Below are positions 38,154 through 46,198 of a stretch of DNA of 64,000 nt, piece by piece; position 1 is the first letter of the stretch, and the number at the start of each line of letters is the position of its first letter. The DNA comes from Alkalibacterium putridalgicola (lineage in GTDB: Bacteria; Bacillota; Bacilli; Lactobacillales; Carnobacteriaceae_A). A program made the position numbers and the translations under genes. Where the stretch lies: contig NZ_FOBL01000010.1 in NCBI RefSeq assembly GCF_900109825.1, forward strand, positions 1-64,000, written 5' to 3'. The notes beneath the pieces were generated by a model, which saw only the letters and a list, made by a program, of their open reading frames with translations, was not told where the DNA came from and made no database searches.

Positions 38154-38413
38154 GACAAGTTTTGTTGCCGCTCCTCACAAAAAGGTGTGCCTATTTCGCT
38201 TTTGCGACAAGTTTTGTTGCCGCTCCTCACAAAAAGGTGTGCCTATTTCGCTATTGCGACAAGTTTTATCGTCGCTACTCGTAAAAAGGTGTGCCTATTT
38301 CGCTATTGTAACAAGTTTTGTCGTCTCTACTCGTAAAAAGGTGTGCCTATCTCACTATTGTGACAAGTTTTGTCGCCGCTACTCGTAAAAAGGTGTGCCA
38401 ATGGCCTAGATCG
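38154..38413. repeat. 52-bp tandem repeat array, five copies
   Basis: Five units begin at 38154, 38206, 38258, 38310 and 38362, exactly 52 bases apart. Each begins near an inverted repeat GCGACAA-GTT-TTGTCGC (variably mutated, often by G-U compatible changes) followed by AAAAAGGTGTGCC. The unit is not a multiple of three, and the open frames crossing it are shadows. It shares GCTATTGCGAC with the 51-bp array at 1-153. The flanking 37980-38153 and 38414-38528 hold no gene that I can support. Confidence 0.92.
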
Positions 38414-38528
38414 ACTGGTTCACTAGCAGATAGTAGATGGCTGCAATCTTACAGCAGGCATCGTACGGCCAGCTAACAAAACAGGCCGAATCAAGTTGAG
38501 CGGTACTGTGCTGATTTTAAAAAAAACG

Positions 38529-38562
38529 AAAGGAGCCTCGGACAAATGTCCCAGACTCCTTT
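38529..38562 (-). terminator. Terminator of trmB
   Basis: 15-base arms (38529-38543, 38548-38562) with one mismatch, and a T-run of eight on the minus strand, just after the trmB stop. Confidence 0.88.
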
Positions 38563-38569
38563 CCTACGT

Positions 38570-39217
38570 TTATTCAGAGCTGTCAAAAGTAAGAACTGCT
38601 TTATATATCCTGTTGCCTTTTTTAGAGAATTTTTCTTCATACTCAGTCATGACGTTGTCTGTCACATCACTGTTGTGCAGATCAAGATACACTTCGTTCA
38701 GTTTTGCAGAATAATGCGAGAAGCTGACCAGAGAGTATTCAAACAGTTTCTGATTATCTGTTTTAAAATGAAGTTCGCCTTCCGGATTCAAAATCGTTTC
38801 GTATACCTTTAAAAACGACTTGTAAGTCAAGCGTCGTTTTTCATGACGGTTTTTTGGCCAAGGATCAGAAAAGGTGAGATAGATACGATCGACTTTATTT
38901 TCTTCAAAATACTCTGCCAGATCACTTGCATTTGCTTGAAGCAGCTGTACATTCGGCAAGTCTTCTTCTATCTGTTTCTCCAGAGCAGTGACGATGACAC
39001 TAGTCTGCAGTTCGATACCAATAAAGTTTATTTCGGGATGCTGTTTCGCCATATTGATGATGAACTGGCCTTTTCCGCAGCCTATTTCCACATGTATCGG
39101 ATTTTCATTCCCAAATCTTTCCTGCCAGCGTCCTTTAAGTCCTAACGCTTCTGTGACAACATACTGATCATACTCTGCCAGTTTCTCTTTAGCGTATGGT
39201 TTGTGACGTAATCTCAT
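38570..39217 (-). CDS. trmB: tRNA (guanine-N7-)-methyltransferase
   Basis: A 215-residue enzyme forming m7G46 in tRNA. SAM-binding VEIGCGKGQFI at about 44-54 and the catalytic FSDPWPKNRHEKRRL motif are present. Downstream of the kinase-like gene (59-base gap), as in other Bacilli. Confidence 0.96.
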   Translation of the reverse strand: MRLRHKPYAKEKLAEYDQYVVTEALGLKGRWQERFGNENPIHVEIGCGKGQFIINMAKQHPEINFIGIELQTSVIVTALEKQIEEDLPNVQLLQANASDLAEYFEENKVDRIYLTFSDPWPKNRHEKRRLTYKSFLKVYETILNPEGELHFKTDNQKLFEYSLVSFSHYSAKLNEVYLDLHNSDVTDNVMTEYEEKFSKKGNRIYKAVLTFDSSE

Positions 39218-39276
39218 TTGAATTCTCCTTTAGTACTCATTAAAAAAGAGGCCAGATTGAAAGACCTGACCCAATT

Positions 39277-40068
39277 TTATGTTTTTATACGATTTAAGAC
39301 TGTATTTAATTTAATCAAATCATTGTTCATTCTGATATAATCCTGTTTTTTATGATTATGTTTCAAGTCATTAAGCAGATTCAGCAGGCTATACCAGTAT
39401 ACTTTTTCTTTCGCATACCCTTCTGCAGCAAATTCGACTGATTCCAGCCAGGCATCCCATTTCTCTGGATGGATATACCGCTCCATAAGCTGACTGATAT
39501 CATGACAAGGATCCGAGATAACGACAGAATCCCAATCCACGAGATAGAGATGATTATCAGTGGAAAGAAGTAAATTCTTGTGCGAGATATCGCCATGACA
39601 GACGACTTTATTCTCGGTACTTGTTTCATCAGGTAGATTCTCTTTTAAATAAACGATGGCTTCTTTGATTAAAGGATGGATTCTGAGGTCTGGAGCTAAA
39701 TCGGCAAGCGATTGATTATAGAGATCAGTTGGATTTAAAACATTGCCCCCAAGTCGCATCAGCATGCGTTTTAAACTTTGGGATCCATGAACCTTGCGAA
39801 TAATATTGAATACACTCGTCATGTGCATTTCTTCTTTATGAAGCGTACGCCCGCTGCACCATTCCTGAGCAGTCAGTACATCTCCGTTTCCTATTCTCTT
39901 TGTCCAGACGAGTTTAGGTGATATACCTTCCAGCGATAAAGCTGCTAAAAATGGAGAAGAATTGCGCTTTAAAAATAACCGTTCTTCATTTCGCGTCCCC
40001 ATATATGCCTGACCTGTTTCTCCTCCGATAGGATGCAGTTGCCACCCCGATTCTCTCTCCAGCTCCAT
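39277..40068 (-). CDS. ytmP: Aminoglycoside phosphotransferase/choline kinase-like protein (YtmP-like)
   Basis: A 263-residue protein with the phosphotransferase active-site loop VCHGDISHKNLLL and metal-binding LVDWDSV. Substrate unknown. The ATG at 40068 was chosen; a GTG two codons upstream (40074) is also possible. Order dat-ytmP-trmB matches other Bacilli. Confidence 0.85.
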   Translation of the reverse strand: MELERESGWQLHPIGGETGQAYMGTRNEERLFLKRNSSPFLAALSLEGISPKLVWTKRIGNGDVLTAQEWCSGRTLHKEEMHMTSVFNIIRKVHGSQSLKRMLMRLGGNVLNPTDLYNQSLADLAPDLRIHPLIKEAIVYLKENLPDETSTENKVVCHGDISHKNLLLSTDNHLYLVDWDSVVISDPCHDISQLMERYIHPEKWDAWLESVEFAAEGYAKEKVYWYSLLNLLNDLKHNHKKQDYIRMNNDLIKLNTVLNRIKT

Positions 40069-40130
40069 ACTCACTCAATCCTTTTTTATCTCATTAGTCA
40101 AACAATGGTAAAGACATTGATGCACCTTCT

Positions 40131-40159
40131 ATTGTAGAAAGAAAATCAGTTATCGTCAA
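40131..40159 (-). promoter_or_regulatory. Promoter of ytmP-trmB
   Basis: TTGACG (40154-40159), 17 bases, TACAAT (40131-40136) on the minus strand. Confidence 0.78.
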
Positions 40160-40212
40160 GCGCATGCATGTTCTTTTTTATTTTTCAGTGTAGAAATGTC
40201 TCCATTAATTCG

Positions 40213-41073
40213 TTAATTCGTTAATTCGCCACATTGTTTAACGATCTCTTTTTCATAACAACTCTGTAACAAGCGAGTGATCGAGCCTTTTTTCGATACA
40301 TCAAACGTTTTATCATCGATTTTACTGATCGGCATGACTTCTTTTGTTGTACTTGAAATGAACACTTCATCTGCATTCAGAAGTTCTTCGGTCGTAAAGG
40401 CTTGCTCATAGACTGGGATGTTCAACTTTTCTGCACAGGATTTCCAGACGATTTTAGTGATGCCGGGTAAAATAAGGTTGCCATCAGGATGCGTATATAT
40501 AGCACCGTCTTTGACCATCGCAACGTTTGAAGACGAACACTCTGTGATGATATCGCCTCGGTGCAGAATGGCTTCATCTGCATTCTTTTTATGCGCTTCG
40601 TGTTTAAGCATGATGTTTCCGAGCAGGGAAATCATCTTAATGTCACATCTCAACCAGCGTATATCGTCTTCAAGGGTAGTTCTCATACCATTTTTCATTT
40701 TATCGATTTTTCTTTCACTTGCTGTTATAGATCCTGTCAGAAGCGGGACAACATCCTGAGACGGATAAGAATGATCTCTTGGTGAAGCATTCCCTCTCGT
40801 CATTTGAATGTAAATAGATCCATTTTTCACTGCAGACTCCCTTAGAAGATCCGTGATCAAAGCTTTTAATTCAGCTTTTGTAAGCGGCATGCGCATCTCT
40901 ATTTTTTCTGCACTTGTAAAAAAACGATCGATATGTTCATCAACACAAAAATAGGTATGATTATATATTCTAATGACTTCATATACTCCGTCACCGAATT
41001 GGTAACCTCTATCTTCAAAATCGATATTAACTTTGTCTCTGTCTATTATTTCTTTTCCCCAAATGACTTTCAT
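40213..41073 (-). CDS. dat: D-amino-acid transaminase
   Basis: A 286-residue class IV PLP aminotransferase, making D-glutamate from D-alanine and 2-oxoglutarate for the cell wall. The PLP lysine lies in CDIKMISLLGN near residue 145 and the cofactor-ring glutamate in ITECSSSNV. Branched-chain enzymes of the same fold are less likely, given context and length. The stop codon lies inside three 8-bp direct repeats. Confidence 0.9.
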   Translation of the reverse strand: MKVIWGKEIIDRDKVNIDFEDRGYQFGDGVYEVIRIYNHTYFCVDEHIDRFFTSAEKIEMRMPLTKAELKALITDLLRESAVKNGSIYIQMTRGNASPRDHSYPSQDVVPLLTGSITASERKIDKMKNGMRTTLEDDIRWLRCDIKMISLLGNIMLKHEAHKKNADEAILHRGDIITECSSSNVAMVKDGAIYTHPDGNLILPGITKIVWKSCAEKLNIPVYEQAFTTEELLNADEVFISSTTKEVMPISKIDDKTFDVSKKGSITRLLQSCYEKEIVKQCGELTN

Positions 41074-41088
41074 ATAAAAATCCCCTTT

Positions 41089-42294
41089 TTATTTTTTTAA
41101 TCGTCTCGGCATATAAATATAAGTAAAGAACAGGCTGAAGATACCATTCAGCAACAGTAACCTCATAAATGCCAGGATACCGCTATTGACAGAAGATATA
41201 CTATAAATAATAGACCCACCTGTCAGTAGCAGCAAAATTAATTTTTGAATAGTTTTTATTTTATCAGTATCTGTATTAGGATACAAATTGAAATACACCG
41301 TTTTTTTGAATGTTTGTCTTAACGGTATCAGCTGGAACCCGATCAGATACAAAAAAAGTATGCTGATTAGACTATTGATGATCCAGTTCTCAGAAAAATA
41401 AATAACAACACCTCCAATCAGCAGCAGTCTTAGATACAAGCCGCTGAAATTGTAGTTTCTGACAAACATGCGCGACAGAAAATACATTTCGGTATTCCGG
41501 TCAAGTACAGGAAGTGTATACAAAAAGTCCATAAATTTTAGCCGTTTCACCTTATATTTTGAATAAGGGGTTTCTATAAACAGGTTGATGATGGAATATA
41601 TCTTCTGTATTCGTCTCTGTTCCGTTTCGATCAGCGTTTCCCAGTTCCAGCTGTCTGACTGACTATATTGAAACACAAATAAAAAGAATAGTCCCAGCGT
41701 GACAACTGAAATAAGAAATCCTGTTATAACGGAAATAAAAAGACTCACCATGATACCCACTATAGAAACCGATCCAATGATGAGGCGGATAGTTCTGCCC
41801 CTTTCACTTCTGTGCTGCTTCAGTGAATAATAAGCATGGATGCCATGAATGACTTTCCAGCATACCAGCGTCAGCAGCCAGAAAACAAAACCATTGCTCT
41901 CCATATGACCGATCGCTGAAAGTAAAGGCGCAGCTAATACGCCTATTAACAAAGTATAGAAACTATGAAAAATAAGACTGTAGATCAGATTTTTTTTCAT
42001 CACCTTATCAAAGGCTTTTTCTTTAGGCAAGAGGAACACGGCATCCGCAGGTTCAACAAGCGTGCGGATACTACCAGAAAAAACCGTGAGTCCGATAACT
42101 ATAAGAAGCAGGAGCCTGGGAACCAACGCATTATACTCGACAGCTTCCAGATAGTTCTGGTAAGCCAGACCTGTAGCCCCGCCCAGAAAAAGCAGTAAGA
42201 TGACAAAGTGATCATTCAAGACATATTTAAGATATTTACTCATTTTTTTGTAATAAATAGATTGTCTTGTTTTGAATAAATCTCCTATCGTCAT
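41089..42294 (-). CDS. ecsB: ABC transporter permease EcsB
   Basis: A 401-residue integral membrane protein with about eight hydrophobic segments, in a basic, aromatic-rich context. It pairs with EcsA, whose stop it overlaps by four bases. Ecs in B. subtilis and staphylococci affects protein secretion, regulated intramembrane proteolysis and competence; the transported molecule is still debated. Confidence 0.9.
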   Translation of the reverse strand: MTIGDLFKTRQSIYYKKMSKYLKYVLNDHFVILLLFLGGATGLAYQNYLEAVEYNALVPRLLLLIVIGLTVFSGSIRTLVEPADAVFLLPKEKAFDKVMKKNLIYSLIFHSFYTLLIGVLAAPLLSAIGHMESNGFVFWLLTLVCWKVIHGIHAYYSLKQHRSERGRTIRLIIGSVSIVGIMVSLFISVITGFLISVVTLGLFFLFVFQYSQSDSWNWETLIETEQRRIQKIYSIINLFIETPYSKYKVKRLKFMDFLYTLPVLDRNTEMYFLSRMFVRNYNFSGLYLRLLLIGGVVIYFSENWIINSLISILFLYLIGFQLIPLRQTFKKTVYFNLYPNTDTDKIKTIQKLILLLLTGGSIIYSISSVNSGILAFMRLLLLNGIFSLFFTYIYMPRRLKK

Positions 42295-43031
42295 TTTAAA
42301 AAACCTTCTTTATCCGCCAGCTGGGTATACATTTCATCCAGCGTGGCTCCCGGCATGCTAAATTTTTCACGCAGCTCATCTAGAGTCCCTTGAGCATAAA
42401 CTTCTCCATTGTCGATGATCACAAATTTATCGCAGATTCGTTCTGCATTTGCCAGCACATGCGTCGACATCAGCAGCGAAGCCCCTTCTTTCTTCTTCTG
42501 TTCCATCATCTGGATAAGATCTCTGATCGCTATAGGATCAAGTCCTAAAAAAGGTTCATCAATGATATACAGCGACGGTTCAATGATGAAGGCACACACG
42601 ATCATCACTTTCTGCTTCATGCCTTTCGAAAAATCGCTGGGAAACCATTCTAAACGGTCGGTCAGGCGAAATTTATCCAATAGAGGCATCGCTCTCTCCA
42701 TAACTGTAGAAAGTGGCACATCATAGGCCATTGCCGTTATTTCGATATGTTCTTTCAAAGTCAGCTCATCATAAAGTAAGGGTGTTTCAGGAATGAACCC
42801 TATTTTCTTTCTATAAAGAGGAGGATCCTCTTTCAGCGTTTTACCATCCAACTGTATCTGCCCTTCAAAAGGATCCATCAATCCGATGATGTGTTTGATC
42901 GTCGTACTTTTGCCAGCCCCATTCAATCCGATCAGACCGATCAGCTCGCCATCGTCTAAATCGAACGATATACCTTTCAGGACAGGCGTCCGACTGTATC
43001 CACCTGTCAGGTTCGTGACTTTAAGACTCAT
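42291..43031 (-). CDS. ecsA: ABC transporter ATP-binding protein EcsA
   Basis: A 246-residue ATPase with Walker A GLNGAGKSTT, a variant signature FSKGMKQKV instead of LSGGQ, and Walker B LYIIDEPFLGLD. Works with EcsB. Divergent from hit, the arrangement seen in B. subtilis. Strong ribosome-binding site GGAAGGAACG. Confidence 0.94.
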   Translation of the reverse strand: MSLKVTNLTGGYSRTPVLKGISFDLDDGELIGLIGLNGAGKSTTIKHIIGLMDPFEGQIQLDGKTLKEDPPLYRKKIGFIPETPLLYDELTLKEHIEITAMAYDVPLSTVMERAMPLLDKFRLTDRLEWFPSDFSKGMKQKVMIVCAFIIEPSLYIIDEPFLGLDPIAIRDLIQMMEQKKKEGASLLMSTHVLANAERICDKFVIIDNGEVYAQGTLDELREKFSMPGATLDEMYTQLADKEGFLK

Positions 43032-43171
43032 TTAAACGTTCCTTCCTTGCATTTATTGTAATTATTTTACCATATCTCAACAGGGTAAAATGGATTTTAG
43101 GCTTCTTTTTATTATTTACCACTATTATATGATAAACTGAGTGTATACAAAATGACTGAAAGAGGGATTAT

Positions 43172-43597
43172 ATGGACGATTGTATTTTCTGCAAAATCAT
43201 TGAAGGAGACATCCCTTCCCGTAAAATATATGAAGATGAAGATGTTATTGCGATTCTGGATATGTCTCAAGTCACCAAAGGTCATACACTGGTCATATCT
43301 AAAGAGCACGTCAGGAATATCCTGGACTACTCAGATGAACTGGCAGCTCGTGTTTTTTCAAAAGTACCCAAAATAGCCAGAGCAGTAAAATCCTTTGATC
43401 CGGACTGCAAGGGACTGAATGTGCTGATGAACAATGAAGAGATAGCCAGTCAGAGTGTTTTTCACAGTCATGTCCACTTACTGCCGAGATACGATGAGAC
43501 TGATGGTTTTGGTTTGAAATGGGAAACCCATACGAATGATTATTCAGACGAAGACCTGGATCAAATCATGCACGCCATCAAAAAAGAATTGAACTGA
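43172..43597 (+). CDS. hit: HIT family nucleotide hydrolase
   Basis: A 141-residue Hint/HIT protein: active-site HSHVHLLPRY (HxHxH) and an N-terminal zinc-type CxxC (Cys4, Cys7). HIT enzymes hydrolyse AMP-linked compounds; the substrate here is not established. ATG start after AGAGGG; followed 15 bases later by ytxH. Confidence 0.95.
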   Translation: MDDCIFCKIIEGDIPSRKIYEDEDVIAILDMSQVTKGHTLVISKEHVRNILDYSDELAARVFSKVPKIARAVKSFDPDCKGLNVLMNNEEIASQSVFHSHVHLLPRYDETDGFGLKWETHTNDYSDEDLDQIMHAIKKELN

Positions 43598-43612
43598 AAG
43601 AGGAGGATTTAA

Positions 43613-43960
43613 ATGAAACATTTCATATTAGGAAGTTTATCCGGTTTAGTCGCCGGGGGAATCTACGGATTGATCAAAACACCACGCTCGGGAAAAGAAA
43701 ACCAGCAGGCGCTGAGAAATTATGCAGATGAAACATCAGACCACCTGCAGGATGTCTCGGATAAAGTGAGTGATTTAAAAGATTCCATCAACCAGTTAAA
43801 AGCTGAAGTATCATTCGTTCAAAATGATGTCATGGATGAAATGACACTCATTGCCAAAGAATTCCAGCATGAAGCTGAACCTCGTTTACGCAGGATTCAG
43901 GAAAAAACAAAAAAAATACAGACAGAAGCTCAGGAAACGACAGACAATATCAACTACTGA
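43613..43960 (+). CDS. YtxH domain protein
   Basis: A 115-residue protein with a glycine-rich hydrophobic N-terminus (ILGSLSGLVAGGIYGLI) and a long heptad-rich coiled coil. YtxH-type proteins are membrane-associated general stress proteins in Bacilli, without a defined activity. Strong GAGGAGG ribosome-binding site, likely co-transcribed with hit. Confidence 0.85.
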   Translation: MKHFILGSLSGLVAGGIYGLIKTPRSGKENQQALRNYADETSDHLQDVSDKVSDLKDSINQLKAEVSFVQNDVMDEMTLIAKEFQHEAEPRLRRIQEKTKKIQTEAQETTDNINY

Positions 43961-43979
43961 CAATTAACTATGGTCATAA

Positions 43980-44035
43980 AAAACACCTTTTCACTTTCAG
44001 CAGTTTACTCAAGCTGAAAGGTGAAAAGGTGTTTT
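43980..44035. terminator. Bidirectional terminator between ytxH and prsA
   Basis: 22-base arms with one bulged G (43980-44001, 44013-44035) and A/T runs on both sides, serving the convergent ytxH and prsA. Confidence 0.9.
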
Positions 44036-44059
44036 ACGTTTGTTACGCTACTTCATTTA

Positions 44060-45076
44060 TTACTCTGCGTCTTCTGTGTCTTCTTCCGATGTTTCTGTGT
44101 CTTCTTCCGATGTTTCTGTATCTTCTGCAGGTTCTTCATCTTCTTCTATAGCTGCATCCGGTGATTCTTCAGCGGGTTCTTCCACTTCAGGCATTTGCAT
44201 GAACTGCTGCATAGCGCCTGATAATTCGTCGTCAGCAATCTGGACATTAGCATCCTGAACGACTTGGCTGATAGCCTGCTGGACCATTTCCTGATCCTGC
44301 ATATAGCCTTCGATGATCATTGTTTCGATATTTTCACGTTCTTCTTCAAGTGTACCTTTCTCCCCTTCTTCTACCATTTTAATAATATGGTAACCGAATT
44401 GAGATTTCACTGGTTCTTGAGTGATTTCGCCTTCTTCAAGCTTTAATGCTGCTTCTTCAAATTCTGGAACAAAACGTCCAGGTTCAAGTGGTAATTCGCC
44501 ACCGGCTTCAACTGTACCTGTATCGGTTGAGTATTCAGCTACGAGTTCACCAAAATCAGCGCCCTCATTCAATTGATCGATGATATCTTTAGCCAGTTCT
44601 TCTTCTTCGACAAGAATATGAGCAACTGTAGAATTAACAACATACTCGTCATATGCAGCCTGAACATCCTCTTCGGTCATTTCAGTATGCTGCATGATTG
44701 CTTCTTCCACATACAATGACGTGCGTATGTTCTCTTTTACATCATCAGCAGACATGCCTTGTTGAGTCAACATTTCTTCAAAAGCCTCAACGCCGCCATA
44801 CTGTTCTGCTTCTTCTTCAAACGCTGCATCTACTTCTTCATCTGTGACATCTTCTTTAAATTCATTTTCAAGGATATCTTCTAAAAGAATTTGCTGAAGC
44901 ATTTGCTCGCCGTATGTCATGCCGCCTTGGGTAGGTTCGCTTTTCATACGTTCATATAATTCACTTTCACGAACTCTTCCAGCTTCAGTTGATGCAACTT
45001 CTTCGCCTTCACTATTTGCGCAGCTTGCCAGCAATAAGCCTGAACAAGCCATAGCGCCTACTAACCATTTTTTCAT
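44060..45076 (-). CDS. prsA: Foldase lipoprotein PrsA (peptidyl-prolyl isomerase)
   Basis: A 338-residue extracytoplasmic folding factor. It has a signal peptide with lipobox LASC (Cys19), an N-terminal SurA-like helical part and a parvulin domain (VAHILVEEEELAKDI ... FGYHIIKMVE). The last roughly 45 residues are a very acidic tail with two exact 21-bp repeats (44074-44094, 44095-44115) encoding TSEEDTE-type units, unusual for PrsA. The Shine-Dalgarno AGGA is 15 bases from this ATG but five bases from a two-codon upstream ORF (45078-45086). Upstream to 45232 is AT-rich, with TATATT as a possible -10. Confidence 0.93.
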   Translation of the reverse strand: MKKWLVGAMACSGLLLASCANSEGEEVASTEAGRVRESELYERMKSEPTQGGMTYGEQMLQQILLEDILENEFKEDVTDEEVDAAFEEEAEQYGGVEAFEEMLTQQGMSADDVKENIRTSLYVEEAIMQHTEMTEEDVQAAYDEYVVNSTVAHILVEEEELAKDIIDQLNEGADFGELVAEYSTDTGTVEAGGELPLEPGRFVPEFEEAALKLEEGEITQEPVKSQFGYHIIKMVEEGEKGTLEEERENIETMIIEGYMQDQEMVQQAISQVVQDANVQIADDELSGAMQQFMQMPEVEEPAEESPDAAIEEDEEPAEDTETSEEDTETSEEDTEDAE

Positions 45077-45232
45077 ACTAACTCATACACATCCTATTAT
45101 ATTCTTTTATTTCCTCTTATTAACGGATTAACAAGCGGTACCTAGATAAATATACCATAGGTCATTTAAAAATGAAAACGTATAAATCAAACTTTTGATT
45201 TTTTCATTAACAATTCATAAATCCTTCTTTTT

Positions 45233-46198
45233 TTATTTAGAATCTGAAGCTGGATTTATATACGTTTTCTTGTAGAATGAACGGTTATTCATTGCCCAGA
45301 CGCGCTCTGAAAACTCACCTGGTTCTGTTTTTCTGAGAGCCGAAGAAATCATGTTCATTTTTGCATCGATCTGATCGATATAATGGATCATTTCTGCTTC
45401 AGGTATGAGTGGTCGTACGGGTGATCCATACTCCAGTTCCCCGTGATGGGCAAGGACTGTATGTTTCAGGAGCAGGACATCCTCGTGATCCTCATCGATT
45501 TTCAGTTCTCTGCATGCTCTGACAATGTCTTCATTGATCATCACGATATGTCCGATCAGTTTCCCTTCCAGAGTATAGTCAGTAGCCGTTGGACCACTGA
45601 GTTCGACTACTTTACCTACATCATGCAGGATGACCCCAGAAAACAGCAGTGAAACATCCAAGTCGGTGTAGATTTCGGAAAGTGAACGCGCGATACGCAG
45701 CATACTGACTGTGTGATATGCCAGTCCGCCCATAAAGGCATGATGATTGGTCTTGGCTGCCGGGCTCTGAAAAAAATCATGCTGATACTTTTTCATGATG
45801 AAACGAACGATACGATTCATATTGGCATTTGTGATATCAAAGAGAGCATGATTGAACTCTTCCACCATTTTATCTTTGTTGATCGGTGCCCGTTCGACGT
45901 AGAGTTCTGGATTGTTCGGTTCATCTTCTTTGGCAGGACGGATGGCATTGATGCGGATCTGAGGATTCCCTTTATATTCTTCACGTTTGCCTTCAAGTCT
46001 TATGACCGTCCCCGGCTTGAATTTTTCAATATCTTCAGGGGTGACATCCCAGTAATTGGCACTTATTTCACCGCTTGTATCCTGAAATGTAAAAGACAAA
46101 TAAGGTTTATTGGTACGTGTTATTTTCTCGTCTGCTGATTTTATGAGCACATACAAATTGACTTGATCATCTTTTTGATAATCATAAATTTTCTTCAT
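45233..46198 (-). CDS. yhaM: 3'-5' exoribonuclease YhaM
   Basis: A 321-residue nuclease: N-terminal OB fold (YVLIKSADEKITRTNKPYL) and a C-terminal HD phosphohydrolase domain (ILHDVGKVVELSG). In B. subtilis it trims RNA and single-stranded DNA 3' ends. Its start overlaps yhaN by 17 bases. Confidence 0.95.
   Translation of the reverse strand: MKKIYDYQKDDQVNLYVLIKSADEKITRTNKPYLSFTFQDTSGEISANYWDVTPEDIEKFKPGTVIRLEGKREEYKGNPQIRINAIRPAKEDEPNNPELYVERAPINKDKMVEEFNHALFDITNANMNRIVRFIMKKYQHDFFQSPAAKTNHHAFMGGLAYHTVSMLRIARSLSEIYTDLDVSLLFSGVILHDVGKVVELSGPTATDYTLEGKLIGHIVMINEDIVRACRELKIDEDHEDVLLLKHTVLAHHGELEYGSPVRPLIPEAEMIHYIDQIDAKMNMISSALRKTEPGEFSERVWAMNNRSFYKKTYINPASDSK

Noticed and set aside
38061-38388. 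Plus-strand open frames of 78-91 codons across the 52-bp repeats
   Set aside because: The unit is not a multiple of three, several frames are open at once, there is no ribosome-binding site, and the frames simply translate the tandem repeat.
38154-38413. Possible CRISPR array
   Set aside because: Units are contiguous with no unique spacers, and no cas gene is present in the window.
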